64,000 bases of DNA, from NCBI GenBank assembly GCA_046329815.1, contig JAXLTY010000002.1, forward strand, positions 1,178,001 to 1,242,000, read 5' to 3'. Below are positions 8,972-17,294 of the stretch, one piece after another. Position 1 is the stretch's first letter. Every line of letters begins with the position of its first letter. The notes beneath the pieces are model-generated. The model was not told the origin of the DNA. It worked only from the letters and a program-made list of their open reading frames with translations, and made no database searches. The stretch is from JADJSS01 sp046329815. Lineage in GTDB: Bacteria; Bacteroidota; Bacteroidia; Chitinophagales; JADIYW01. The translations under genes were made by a program, and so were the position numbers.

Positions 8972-9436
8972 TTAACAGCAGCCACCGCCCGGTGTACAGC
9001 ATACATTGATTTGTTCAGCAACTTCTGTTTTGGTGGCTGTTTTTGGTAATCCGCAATTTTCTTTGGCTAAGCAAGCTGTATGTTTTGCTTCAAGTATAAA
9101 AGTGCGCCCATTGTAAGCTAAGTCATATTTACCGATAGTATCCGATTGGTATTCTACTTCAATGTCAAGGTCTTCGATGCCTAAAACTTTCTCTGATAAA
9201 GCAATGATGTTTAATAATTTCTGCGGCTTTAAACGATGGTCAACATCGTTGGCGTCCCAGAGCTGGAAATTTGCCACTTTTTCATTTCGTACCGTGCCTC
9301 CGCAATCAATAAAATGTTTTGTGATTACGCCTACTTCTGTAACGTGGAAATGTTCGGGAACGAATGTGCCATTTTGAAGTTGAAAACTTACGGTGTCGGC
9401 AGTAGCGAGGTGTTTTTTAATTTCTGATAGTTTCAT
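8972..9436 (-). CDS. DUF6428 family protein, ars-operon associated
   Basis: A 154-residue cytoplasmic protein opening MKLSEIKKHLATADTVSFQL, with the FVPEHFHVTEVG and FIDCGGTVRNE blocks that I associate with DUF6428 proteins in Bacteroidota arsenic operons. The C-terminus is cysteine-rich (VCCTPGGGCC) with another Cys pair at about 120-128 (CLAKENC), which suggests thiol coordination of arsenite or a metal. The function is not established. It lies 15 bp after arsR and 11 bp before the small membrane ORF on the same strand. Confidence 0.75.
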   Translation of the reverse strand: MKLSEIKKHLATADTVSFQLQNGTFVPEHFHVTEVGVITKHFIDCGGTVRNEKVANFQLWDANDVDHRLKPQKLLNIIALSEKVLGIEDLDIEVEYQSDTIGKYDLAYNGRTFILEAKHTACLAKENCGLPKTATKTEVAEQINVCCTPGGGCC

Positions 9437-9451
9437 TTTAAATGCTTTTAA

Positions 9452-9784
9452 TTAACAACAATTATTTTTTTTATTTTCTAAGCTGGTTGAGATATTAGCA
9501 AAATATGTTTGGAGCTTTCCAATTGCTTTTTCGTCGATGCAATAACAAATGGTATTGCCTTCCACGCTTCCTTTTATAAGTCCGGCGGTTTTTAATTCTT
9601 TTAAGTGCTGCGAAACGGTGGGCTGCGAAAGCGGTAACTCATTAACAATATCTCCACAAATACAAGTATTAACTTTCATCAGGTACTCTACAATGGCTAC
9701 GCGAGCCGGATGCCCTAATGCTTTTATCAGCGTAGCAATTTCGTTTTGTTGTTGAGTGAAATGTTCTGTTTTGGTAATGCCCAT
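9452..9784 (-). CDS. arsR: ArsR-family winged-helix repressor
   Basis: A 110-residue regulator. The core is the winged helix, with the recognition helix LSQPTVSQHLKELKTAGLI, preceded by C41-I-C43-GD in the position of the classical CxC arsenite sensor on helix 3. A C-terminal CC pair (109-110) may be a further thiol site. The ATG at 9784 gives the normal N-terminus; an upstream TTG at 9805 would run through the likely operator and is rejected. The protein should bind its own promoter (the palindrome at 9797-9808) and release on As(III), giving autoregulation of the four-gene operon. Confidence 0.9.
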   Translation of the reverse strand: MGITKTEHFTQQQNEIATLIKALGHPARVAIVEYLMKVNTCICGDIVNELPLSQPTVSQHLKELKTAGLIKGSVEGNTICYCIDEKAIGKLQTYFANISTSLENKKNNCC

Positions 9785-9796
9785 GATTATATATCT

Positions 9797-9808
9797 ATAT
9801 TGCAATAT
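9797..9808 (-). promoter_or_regulatory. Candidate ArsR operator
   Basis: A perfect 12-bp palindrome, ATATTGCAATAT, lies 12 bp upstream of the arsR start codon in a very AT-rich leader. Position and symmetry fit an ArsR-family operator. No experimental support is available from the sequence alone. Confidence 0.5.
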
Positions 9809-9949
9809 TACGATAAAGATGCGTTAGTTGCAATAGCCAGGTGTTTTATTCTATTAACAATCTTAATTTTTAACATTTCAGACGATGCTAATACTATATT
9901 TATCGGCTTAATAATAAAAACCGTTCAGTCATAAATGGCATTATTTTAC

Positions 9950-10147
9950 TCAGATGGTTCGGTAGTTCACTCAGATGGTTCGGTAGTTTACTCAGGTGAC
10001 TCAGCAGTTCACTCAGGTTGCTCAGCAGTTCACTCAGGTCGCTCGGCAGTTCACTCAGGTTGCTCAGCAGTTCACTCAGGTCGCTCGGCAGTTCACTCAG
10101 GTCGCTCGGCAGTTCACTCAGGTCGCTCGGCAGTTCACTCAGGTTGC
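9950..10147. repeat. 21-bp minisatellite, about nine units
   Basis: Nine consecutive units of 21 bp, typically TCAGGTCGCTCGGCAGTTCAC, start at 9950 and end in a partial unit by 10147. The first units diverge (TCAGATGGTTCGGTAGTTCAC) while the last ones are identical, which suggests recent expansion at the right side. An open frame (9935-10234) would read it as SAVHSGR repeats, but the frame stays open only because the unit length is a multiple of three, and it has no recognisable flanking domain. The remainder of the 9806-10548 gap is AT-rich and holds only the promoter described at 10480. Confidence 0.85.
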
Positions 10148-10479
10148 ATTTCCGCCGTTTTTTTGATGTATCTGACTGACATTTTGGCTGATATTATTAA
10201 AAAGATGCTTCATCTGAGCCAATTATTGCTATAGCGTACTAAAAAAAGGATTCAACAGGCAGAACGGCTTTTAGTTCTGAATGAAAATTTTAAAAACCGT
10301 ATAAAAATTTGGATAAAACGGTGCAGAATTTTCCATCACCTGAGTGAAAATAATATACATTTTACTAAAAAAACAAGTTTCAATATTAAATTTTTCATAT
10401 ATCATATCTGATTATCAGGTAATTACGAGCAAATTTTACGCATATTACAGTAATACATAATTTTTTTTTGATAAAAGTA

Positions 10480-10510
10480 TTGACATTATAAAAAATCGAT
10501 TATAGATTTA
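10480..10510 (+). promoter_or_regulatory. Bacteroidota-type promoter for the 10549 gene
   Basis: TTG at 10480-10482 (in TTGACA) is followed 20 bp later by TAGATTTA at 10503-10510, close to the Bacteroidota -33 TTTG / -7 TAnnTTTG arrangement. The start codon is 38 bp downstream. Confidence 0.5.
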
Positions 10511-10548
10511 CACTATTATATTTTTTAACTAATTAAACACCATCAACT

Positions 10549-11508
10549 ATGAAAAAAGACATTGTAAAAACAAAATTCAATTTTTCATTCGGAAAATTGA
10601 AACAACAGGCAGATGAAACAGTTAACCTTATAGACAGGGACATTTTAGAATTTACAGACAGAGGTTATACAGCGGCAAGACGAACCGAGTTCATAAATGC
10701 TATCGCTGAATTTCACGACTTCCCAACGGATGAGCAAATGGACGGCATTAAACAAACAGCCACCGAAGAAAAAGACAAGGCGCGCGATGTGGTGGAATCA
10801 AAAATGCGAACCATGTTCTTAGCTGCTAAAAATGTATTTGGATTAAACTCAGGTAAATACCGTGAATTCGGTAATCCAGACTTAACCAGTCTGAATGATG
10901 CCAACCTTTCGCGCGATGCGAACATGATGGTCACAACGGCAGGAAAATATTTAACACTTTTAGCAGCAGAAGGCGTTACTCCTGCTAAAATCACAGCGTT
11001 GGATGACGCACAAAAAGAATTTGACAAAAAGATTGATGAGCAAAAAACAGCGATCAGCAACCGCGATAACAGTACGGAAGACCGCGCTAAATTAGCCAAT
11101 GTGGTATATGACCTGCTTGTGAAATATTGCGAAACCGGCAGAGACATCTGGTACGAAACCAGCGAAGCCAAGTATAATGATTATATCATTTACAACACAC
11201 CATCCGGAACTGACGATGATGGTGGTTCGGCGGATGCGCTGAGCGGAACGGTAAACCCAAGTACTGTAAAAACCGTAACTTCAGTTGATGAAGATGCGAC
11301 CATCACGATGAGCAATACCGGCACTGAGAAACTGTATTTCGCGTTGTCGCCAACAGAAGGCGCCGGTGGTATTGACTTCACGGTGCAGGCAGGCGAAACG
11401 CTGGTGAAATCTACGGCAGAGATGAGCCCGGATGGCGATGGCACGTTCTTACTGGTAAAGAATCCGGAAGCTGTGGCCGGCAGCTACGAAGTTATTATTG
11501 ACTTTTGA
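10549..11508 (+). CDS. Hypothetical helical protein with an acidic C-terminal domain
   Basis: A protein of 319 residues without a signal peptide. Residues 1-210 look all-helical and charged (FNFSFGKLKQQADETVNLID, then DAQKEFDKKIDEQKTAISNR), and this part resembles uncharacterised helical proteins I recall from other Bacteroidota. Residues 215-230 are an acidic, glycine-rich linker (GTDDDGGSADAL). The last 85 residues look like a beta-rich domain (TITMSNTGTEKLYFALSP ... GSYEVIIDF). It is monocistronic, with its own promoter and a strong terminator, and its base composition is visibly less AT-rich than the downstream glycan genes. No function can be assigned. Confidence 0.75.
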   Translation: MKKDIVKTKFNFSFGKLKQQADETVNLIDRDILEFTDRGYTAARRTEFINAIAEFHDFPTDEQMDGIKQTATEEKDKARDVVESKMRTMFLAAKNVFGLNSGKYREFGNPDLTSLNDANLSRDANMMVTTAGKYLTLLAAEGVTPAKITALDDAQKEFDKKIDEQKTAISNRDNSTEDRAKLANVVYDLLVKYCETGRDIWYETSEAKYNDYIIYNTPSGTDDDGGSADALSGTVNPSTVKTVTSVDEDATITMSNTGTEKLYFALSPTEGAGGIDFTVQAGETLVKSTAEMSPDGDGTFLLVKNPEAVAGSYEVIIDF

Positions 11509-11541
11509 GTGAAACATTTGGATTGCGGAGGCATTTCGTGG

Positions 11542-11571
11542 AATCCATTGCTTGCGCAATGGATTTTTTTT
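11542..11571 (+). terminator. Rho-independent terminator of the 10549 gene
   Basis: A perfect 10-bp stem AATCCATTGC / GCAATGGATT with a TTGC loop is followed by a T-run to 11571. It begins 34 bp after the stop codon at 11508. Confidence 0.9.
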
Positions 11572-11698
11572 GATATGTATTAACGCATCTCATAATGCTG
11601 TGATTTGATTTTAAGCTATGCGGAGCCGGTAGTTAACGTTTATCAACCGACTGCCAGCCATTTCAACTAATAGTTTGGTACATCCTACATGTTTTTCG

Positions 11699-11776
11699 CC
11701 TCACCCGATTCCGATGTTGCCGGAACCGACCTATCCATTTGGAGACCGAAGTCGGATGCAGTTCAACCGGGTGAGG
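11699..11776. ncRNA. Possible three-way-junction RNA or structured leader
   Basis: The outer helix CCTCACCCG (11699-11707) pairs with CGGGTGAGG (11768-11776). Inside it are two helices: TTCCG/CGGAA (11709-11713 with 11721-11725) and CCGAC/GTCGG (11726-11730 with 11751-11755). The region is GC-rich against AT-rich flanks and lies in the 332-bp gap before the DUF1800 gene, upstream of a likely -7 element, so it may be an independent RNA or a DNA element rather than a 5' leader. I do not recognise an RNA family. Confidence 0.35.
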
Positions 11777-11800
11777 TCAACAGATTTATAAAATAATTAG

Positions 11801-11808
11801 TACATTTG
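11801..11808 (+). promoter_or_regulatory. Consensus -7 element before the DUF1800 gene
   Basis: TACATTTG matches the Bacteroidota -7 consensus TAnnTTTG exactly and lies 33 bp before the ATG. A matching -33 TTTG is not evident at the expected distance. Confidence 0.4.
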
Positions 11809-11841
11809 ACAAGGCACACTAAGAAAAGTTATGATTAATAA

Positions 11842-13509
11842 ATGAACCGAAGAGCATTTCTTTTAACACCTGTCAATCCTGTTTCTCTTAATGCGGAAAA
11901 TACCGATAATAAAAATATATTATCACTGGAACCATATACAGATAAATGGAACTATGCAGAAGCTGCTTATTTGTTACAAAGAACTACATTCGGCGTTACA
12001 CCCAAACAAATTGACGCTGCGGTGCAGGCAGGTTTGGAAAAAACCATTGCGCTCTTGTTTGCTAAACCGAAAGCCATTGCACCGCCGTTAAATCATGAAT
12101 GTAATTCAGATCCTTTTGTACCGATTGGCAAGACCTGGATCAACGCGCCTTACTTAAAAGACGATATCAAGATCATAGAATACCGATATAGCAGCATCCG
12201 CTGCTGGATAATAGATGTTTTACATAATGAATCTGTTTCCATTACAGAACAGTTGACGTTGTTCTGGCATAATCATTTCGGCGTTTCGCATACGGCAGAA
12301 CAAAAAGCTTCGTATATTTTTTACAACCTGCTGAGAGAAAACTGTTTCGGTAATTTCAAGGCGTTGATGAAGCAAGTCAGCGTAGATACTGCGATGCTGG
12401 AATTCTTAAATGGTTCTGATAACAAAAAAGGTTCGCCGAATGAAAACTTTGCGCGCGAGATGCTGGAACTTTTTACCGTAGGAAAAGGCGCGCTGGCAAA
12501 CAAAGGCGACTACTCTACCTTTACGGAAGAAGATGTGCGCGAAATTGCAAAGATCTTTACCGGTTGGGAAATCAAAGGTTTCTATACACTGAACCCGCAA
12601 GACAACGGCAAGAATGTGCTGGAATCTTATTTTGCCGAAAACATGCATGATGCTTCCGTAAAACGCTTATCGCATCACTTCAACAAAGCAACTATAGCCA
12701 ACAAAGGCGCTGATGAGTATGCTCATTTGATAGATATTATCTTCCAGTCGGAAAATGTGGCGCTGCATATTTGCAGAAAATTATACCGCTGGTTTGTACA
12801 TCATGAAATAAGCGCATCTGTTGAACAAAACATTATTGCGCCGCTGGCGAAGCAGTTGTTAAACGACAACTACGAAATAAAACCCATACTCGTAAAGCTG
12901 CTCAGCAGCAAACACTTTTTCAGCACCATGCTCCACGATCCGAAAATCAAAAATCCTTTGGAATTTTCTGTTGGTATGCTGAAACAATTCCAGGTTAAGC
13001 TGCCTGCTGATGTTACCAAGCGTTATCAGTTCAACCGCAAAGTGTTTGAAAGCTGTATGGCAATGGGCATGGAATACTTCGGTCCGCCGAGTGTTTCCGG
13101 CTGGAAAGCGTATTACCAGGAACCGCTTTATTATAATAACTGGATCAATGCATCTACATTACTCACCCGAAAAAAATTGGCAGATCTTATCACAACGGAT
13201 TCGCTTCATCAAAATAGTTTTGGCGTAAAAATTGATCCTGTCAACTTCATACGGTCTATCGGTAATCCGTCAAATGCAGATGCTTTGATAGATGCTGTAT
13301 CTGATAAATTATTCACTCAAAAGCCATTGCTGAACCATCAAAAAATAAAACTCAAGGAAATTCTGTTAGCAGAAATAACAGAAGCGGAATGGACGAAGCA
13401 ATATAAACGATACATTGCTAACGATAACACGCAGACAACACAGGTAGAAAAGAATTTATATATTTTTTTTAACCATGTGCTTTGCATGCCTGAATACAAC
13501 ATTATATGA
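11842..13509 (+). CDS. DUF1800 family protein
   Basis: A protein of 555 residues with the DUF1800 hallmarks in order: AAYLLQRTTFGVTPKQI near residue 45, LTLFWHNHFGVS near 137, NENFAREMLELFTVGKG near 200, EIAKIFTGWEI near 235, and GPPSVSGWKAYY near 415. Family proteins are usually exported and encoded directly before a DUF1501 gene, as here. Their biochemical role is not established. The N-terminus (MNRRAFLLTP) resembles a short twin-arginine signal but lacks a clear hydrophobic core. The last codons form an ATGA overlap with the DUF1501 gene. Confidence 0.85.
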   Translation: MNRRAFLLTPVNPVSLNAENTDNKNILSLEPYTDKWNYAEAAYLLQRTTFGVTPKQIDAAVQAGLEKTIALLFAKPKAIAPPLNHECNSDPFVPIGKTWINAPYLKDDIKIIEYRYSSIRCWIIDVLHNESVSITEQLTLFWHNHFGVSHTAEQKASYIFYNLLRENCFGNFKALMKQVSVDTAMLEFLNGSDNKKGSPNENFAREMLELFTVGKGALANKGDYSTFTEEDVREIAKIFTGWEIKGFYTLNPQDNGKNVLESYFAENMHDASVKRLSHHFNKATIANKGADEYAHLIDIIFQSENVALHICRKLYRWFVHHEISASVEQNIIAPLAKQLLNDNYEIKPILVKLLSSKHFFSTMLHDPKIKNPLEFSVGMLKQFQVKLPADVTKRYQFNRKVFESCMAMGMEYFGPPSVSGWKAYYQEPLYYNNWINASTLLTRKKLADLITTDSLHQNSFGVKIDPVNFIRSIGNPSNADALIDAVSDKLFTQKPLLNHQKIKLKEILLAEITEAEWTKQYKRYIANDNTQTTQVEKNLYIFFNHVLCMPEYNII

Positions 13510-14786
13510 AACGCAGAAAATTCATACAAAAATCAGGATTGCTTTTAAGTGTAGGAACACTTATTAAAGCATCCGGTATTTTTTCCGGTTTCAATATGAC
13601 GGCAATGGCGGCAACACCGATGCTCAGCAGCCTGCAAAGAGAGAATGACAATATTTTAGTATTAATACAGTTGGTTGGCGGTAACGACGGACTGAACACC
13701 GTGATACCTTTAGATGTATATGATAACTTAGCCAACCTTCGCTCGAACATCCTGATTCCAGAAAATAAAATCATAAAGTTAACGGACAAGCTCGGCTTCC
13801 ATCCTGAGCTGCATCCATTGGCAAAATTATGGAATGATAAAAAATTAAGCATCATCCAGAACGTTGGTTACCCGGAACAGAACCGTTCTCATTTCCGCTC
13901 GTCTGACATCTGGAGTTCCGGCTCGCCTTCGGACGAAGTCTGGACAAGCGGTTGGATCGGTCGTTATTTAGAAAAGCTGTACAATGGCTATCCTAACAAC
14001 TTCCCAAATGCAGATTTCCCGGATCCGTTGGCGATCAACATCGGCAATTCCGTTTCGGAAACCTGCCAAGGCAAACTCGCCAATTTTGGTTTTGCGCTCA
14101 ACCATCCTGATGAACTGACTGATTTAGACGAAGAAAGTATGGAACTGATACAACCGGTTGAAATGTATAATGAGATGCAATTTATACAAACCAATATTCA
14201 GCAAACGAATGCTTACTCTAAAGTAATTTTAAAAGCAAATGATAAAGGCAGGAACAGTGCTGTATATCCGGAAGACAATAAGCTGGCGCAACAACTCAAA
14301 GTGGTTGCCAAGCTGATTTCCGGTGGATTGAAAACAAAAATTTATGTACTGACATTGGATGGCTTTGACCATCATGCGAACCAGGTGGCGCAGGACAATC
14401 ATTGCGAAGGCAATCACGCAGACTGCTTAAGAACGGTTGCTAATGCTATTGCATCGTTCCAGGAAGACCTGAGATTATTGAATTTGGAAAAACGTGTACT
14501 TGGCATCACTGTTTCTGAATTCGGCCGCCAGATACAATCGAACAATTCTTTCGGCACCGATCATGGAACGGCTGCACCGCTGTTCGTGTTCGGCAGCAGT
14601 ATCAAATCTTCTGTTATCGGCAATAATCCGGTTATTACTAAAGCTGTAGATGTGCAAGCCGGTGTTGACATGCAAATTGATTTCAGAGATGTGTACGGCT
14701 CTATACTGGTGGACTGGCTCGGTTTATCTAAGGAAATGAGTAAGAAATTTTTCCGCAAAGAGCTGGTTCCGATTTCCATTGTTTAA
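13506..14786 (+). CDS. DUF1501 family protein with Tat-like signal
   Basis: A protein of 426 residues. The N-terminus MKRRKFIQKSGLLLSVGTLI is a twin-arginine-type signal, so the protein is probably exported. The body has the DUF1501 features LVQLVGGNDGLNTVIP-like (here VLIQLVGGNDGLNTVIP), HPELHPLAKLW, NRSHFRSSDIW, and a C-terminal SEFGRQIQSN...GTDHGTAAPLFVFG. These place it in the sulfatase/alkaline-phosphatase-like fold, but no family activity is proven. It is translationally coupled to the DUF1800 partner. Both are less AT-rich than the genes from 15.6 kb on. Confidence 0.85.
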   Translation: MKRRKFIQKSGLLLSVGTLIKASGIFSGFNMTAMAATPMLSSLQRENDNILVLIQLVGGNDGLNTVIPLDVYDNLANLRSNILIPENKIIKLTDKLGFHPELHPLAKLWNDKKLSIIQNVGYPEQNRSHFRSSDIWSSGSPSDEVWTSGWIGRYLEKLYNGYPNNFPNADFPDPLAINIGNSVSETCQGKLANFGFALNHPDELTDLDEESMELIQPVEMYNEMQFIQTNIQQTNAYSKVILKANDKGRNSAVYPEDNKLAQQLKVVAKLISGGLKTKIYVLTLDGFDHHANQVAQDNHCEGNHADCLRTVANAIASFQEDLRLLNLEKRVLGITVSEFGRQIQSNNSFGTDHGTAAPLFVFGSSIKSSVIGNNPVITKAVDVQAGVDMQIDFRDVYGSILVDWLGLSKEMSKKFFRKELVPISIV

Positions 14787-14840
14787 TTGAATGTGTTTGT
14801 AAAATAAATTGTACATTTAAACACCATGTAATATTAAGCT

Positions 14841-15602
14841 ATGCCATTTACTGATGCTGCTTTACAAGATACTTTTGATCAAAACGGATTTGTGGTCATT
14901 GACTTATTGGATGCATCGGATATCAATGCTTTGAAAAAAATATATCAGCAATTTCCGGCGAAGCAAGTAGCGGATTTCCAGGTATCAAATTATGAGAAAG
15001 ATGCCGCGAAAAACAAGCTGATTGACGAAGAAATCAAAAGTATCATTGCGCCGAAGATTGCAGCGTATGTAAACAATTACCGGTTACTAAGCGCTTACTT
15101 TTATATCAAATATGCAACTGAAAATTCGTCATTCTACATTCACAAAGACTGGAATGTTGTTGATGAATCTAAGCACCAGTCAATGCATATCTGGATACCG
15201 CTGACGGATACAAACCGTGAGAACGGTAATTTATTCTTCTGTCCGTATGAATATAAGCGCGGAAAGAAAACGTATCGCGGCAGTCCGGGTTTTGAATATC
15301 CAAAAACGAGTTTGACTACTAACTTTATCAATAAAATCTACCAGAAAGATGTTTATACGAAAGCAGGTCAGGCAATTTGTTTTAAGCACAATATGACGCA
15401 TGGATCGCGCACCAACAAAACGGACAGAGTGCGTGTGGCTGCGGGCATCTCGCTCATCTTTGATAACGCGCCTATGCTGCATTATCATCAAAAAAAAGAC
15501 GGAACAATATATGAATTCGAAGTTCAGGACGATTTTTATTTAGATTTTGATCTGAATACCATGCCTGAAAACTACAAAAGCATAAAAACGATTGAAGTTT
15601 AA
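14841..15602 (+). CDS. PhyH-family dioxygenase
   Basis: A 253-residue Fe(II)/2OG oxygenase. The iron ligands are H101-K-D103 in FYIHKDWNVVDE and a distal His in KHNMTHGSRTNK, with a following Arg (RVRVAAG) as likely 2OG anchor. The strand HIWIPLTDTNRENGNLFF is typical of the family. The closest resemblance within the window is to the gene at 34368-35255 (HQDWSIVDE and LFHGSKTNN). It is 55 bp after the DUF1501 gene, and its last 11 bp overlap the TTG start of the next membrane protein. A -7-like TACATTTA lies at 14812-14819. The substrate is unknown. Confidence 0.85.
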   Translation: MPFTDAALQDTFDQNGFVVIDLLDASDINALKKIYQQFPAKQVADFQVSNYEKDAAKNKLIDEEIKSIIAPKIAAYVNNYRLLSAYFYIKYATENSSFYIHKDWNVVDESKHQSMHIWIPLTDTNRENGNLFFCPYEYKRGKKTYRGSPGFEYPKTSLTTNFINKIYQKDVYTKAGQAICFKHNMTHGSRTNKTDRVRVAAGISLIFDNAPMLHYHQKKDGTIYEFEVQDDFYLDFDLNTMPENYKSIKTIEV

Positions 15603-17292
15603 ACACGTCATATTATTCACTACAGTACTCTTTATAATGTTGTGCGTCTATCCTGGCATTTACTATGAAGATATGACTGATGTGATGATGTCTGTATTGT
15701 CCAGAGGTTTTTACACATCTGAACCGGTGAGTATTTTTAATAATTATGGAGCGCATTTTATTTTAGGACAACTATACGCATCTTTGGAAAAGCTCTTTCC
15801 GATTGGTTGGTATGGCATCCTGAATTTATTTTTTACCTACCTGGCTGTGATAAATATTCTGTATTGTGTTTTTCTATCTACAACTGGAAAAGATAAATAT
15901 ATCCGTTACTTGTTTATTGCGGCTATACTGATATTCTTAGTCAATGATATTTTATTTATACAATATACCAAAACATCAATCTATTTGATTTTTACAAGCG
16001 TTTGGATAATATCTTATAACTTAAGGAACAAAATAAAAACAGCGCAATCGAAATTGCTTATTGGCTATAACATTATTTTGTTTGTGATTGGACTATTGCT
16101 GAGACAATTCAGCATTTTGTTGGTTGTCTTTATTTATTTCCCTATTTTATTGATACAATTCATACAAAATGATGAAAGAAGTTTTAAAAAGCTAGCAATA
16201 ACTGCAATCAGTTTTTTTGCTGTAAGTGCACTTATCATATATACTTCTGCATTGCCATATAATTCAACGGACAAACAATATGCAGCATTCGCGAATTACA
16301 AAATATCCATTTGGGACAACGCACAACCTGCTAATACGCTGCATTTTCAAAACAGTAAAGATTCCATGTATTTTAAATGTTTGTCTAGTTTTTATATTCC
16401 TGAAAAAGCAGTTTGTGATCCTAACTATCTGAACAAAATCGGAGTTTTAAAAGCACACTCATTGTTAAATTGGGCAGAAACAAGTTTCAAACAATTGAAT
16501 AGCAAAATAAGTGCGTCTTTAGCAAGATGGCAAGAAATAACAAGTGATAAAATCGTAAATCGGTTTACTGTCATTTTACTAATCCTGCCATTTATATTTA
16601 TTCGAAGTCGTAAAAATATTATGCAGGCGACGCTTTATCTTTTATGGATATCATTTTGCTTAATCGCTATTTCAATTATAGTAAAAATGGAAAGCCGCGT
16701 GTTATTTCCATCTGTACTTATTTTGCTAGTATTAATAATTGACAAGATTGATAAGACTGAGAATCAGCAAATCACTACAAAATATTTTATGTACATCTTT
16801 TCACTTGTATTCATTTACCACGCTTTTCTTTATGTACAAAGTAAATATTTCATAGCGTCTAAAAGGTTGCAAGGTCAACAAGAAATCAACAAGTTAATTA
16901 ATGATTTTAAAAATTACGAACCGACTAAAATATATTTACTGGATTGGATAACTATTAATATGCTGGAAAACGAGGTTATTCATTCTAACACAAATGCGCA
17001 AAAATTAAACTGGTATAGTGTCGATGCTGCTTACTTGGTTTTTTATGATGAATATTATAAAAAACGAACACAAATTACAGGAACTGCTACTTTGAAAGAT
17101 TTTTTAAAATACCTGCAACTTCATAAAGATAATTTTGTGTTTTTATATTCAGAGAACAGAACTAATTTATTTGCAGAATATTCTAAAACTATTTACAATA
17201 TAGACTTGAAATTTTCTGCACCAACACCAATAATAACAGAAGGCGAAATATTTAACGGAAAGTACAATTTTTACAGATACACACTTCAGTAA
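15592..17292 (+). CDS. Polytopic membrane protein, possible GT-C-type glycosyltransferase
   Basis: A protein of 566 residues with about ten to twelve hydrophobic segments over the first 420 residues and a soluble C-terminal domain of about 140 residues. The first extracytoplasmic loop contains YEDMTDVMMSV, where an acidic pair could act as in GT-C enzymes that use lipid-linked sugars; this is only suggestive. No named family was recognised. The start is TTG at 15592, overlapping the PhyH stop. It ends 3 bp before the stop of the convergent methyltransferase. The composition falls to the AT-rich level typical of the rest of the window. Confidence 0.6.
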   Translation: MKFKHVILFTTVLFIMLCVYPGIYYEDMTDVMMSVLSRGFYTSEPVSIFNNYGAHFILGQLYASLEKLFPIGWYGILNLFFTYLAVINILYCVFLSTTGKDKYIRYLFIAAILIFLVNDILFIQYTKTSIYLIFTSVWIISYNLRNKIKTAQSKLLIGYNIILFVIGLLLRQFSILLVVFIYFPILLIQFIQNDERSFKKLAITAISFFAVSALIIYTSALPYNSTDKQYAAFANYKISIWDNAQPANTLHFQNSKDSMYFKCLSSFYIPEKAVCDPNYLNKIGVLKAHSLLNWAETSFKQLNSKISASLARWQEITSDKIVNRFTVILLILPFIFIRSRKNIMQATLYLLWISFCLIAISIIVKMESRVLFPSVLILLVLIIDKIDKTENQQITTKYFMYIFSLVFIYHAFLYVQSKYFIASKRLQGQQEINKLINDFKNYEPTKIYLLDWITINMLENEVIHSNTNAQKLNWYSVDAAYLVFYDEYYKKRTQITGTATLKDFLKYLQLHKDNFVFLYSENRTNLFAEYSKTIYNIDLKFSAPTPIITEGEIFNGKYNFYRYTLQ

Positions 17293-17294
17293 CT

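Noticed and set aside
9935..10234. Open frame of 99 codons reading SAVHSGR repeats
   Set aside because: It exists because a 21-bp repeat keeps any frame open; there is no signal, no flanking domain and no convincing start context.
10713..11171. Reverse-strand frame of 152 codons
   Set aside because: It is antisense to the 10549 gene, which has a promoter, terminator and coherent protein sequence.
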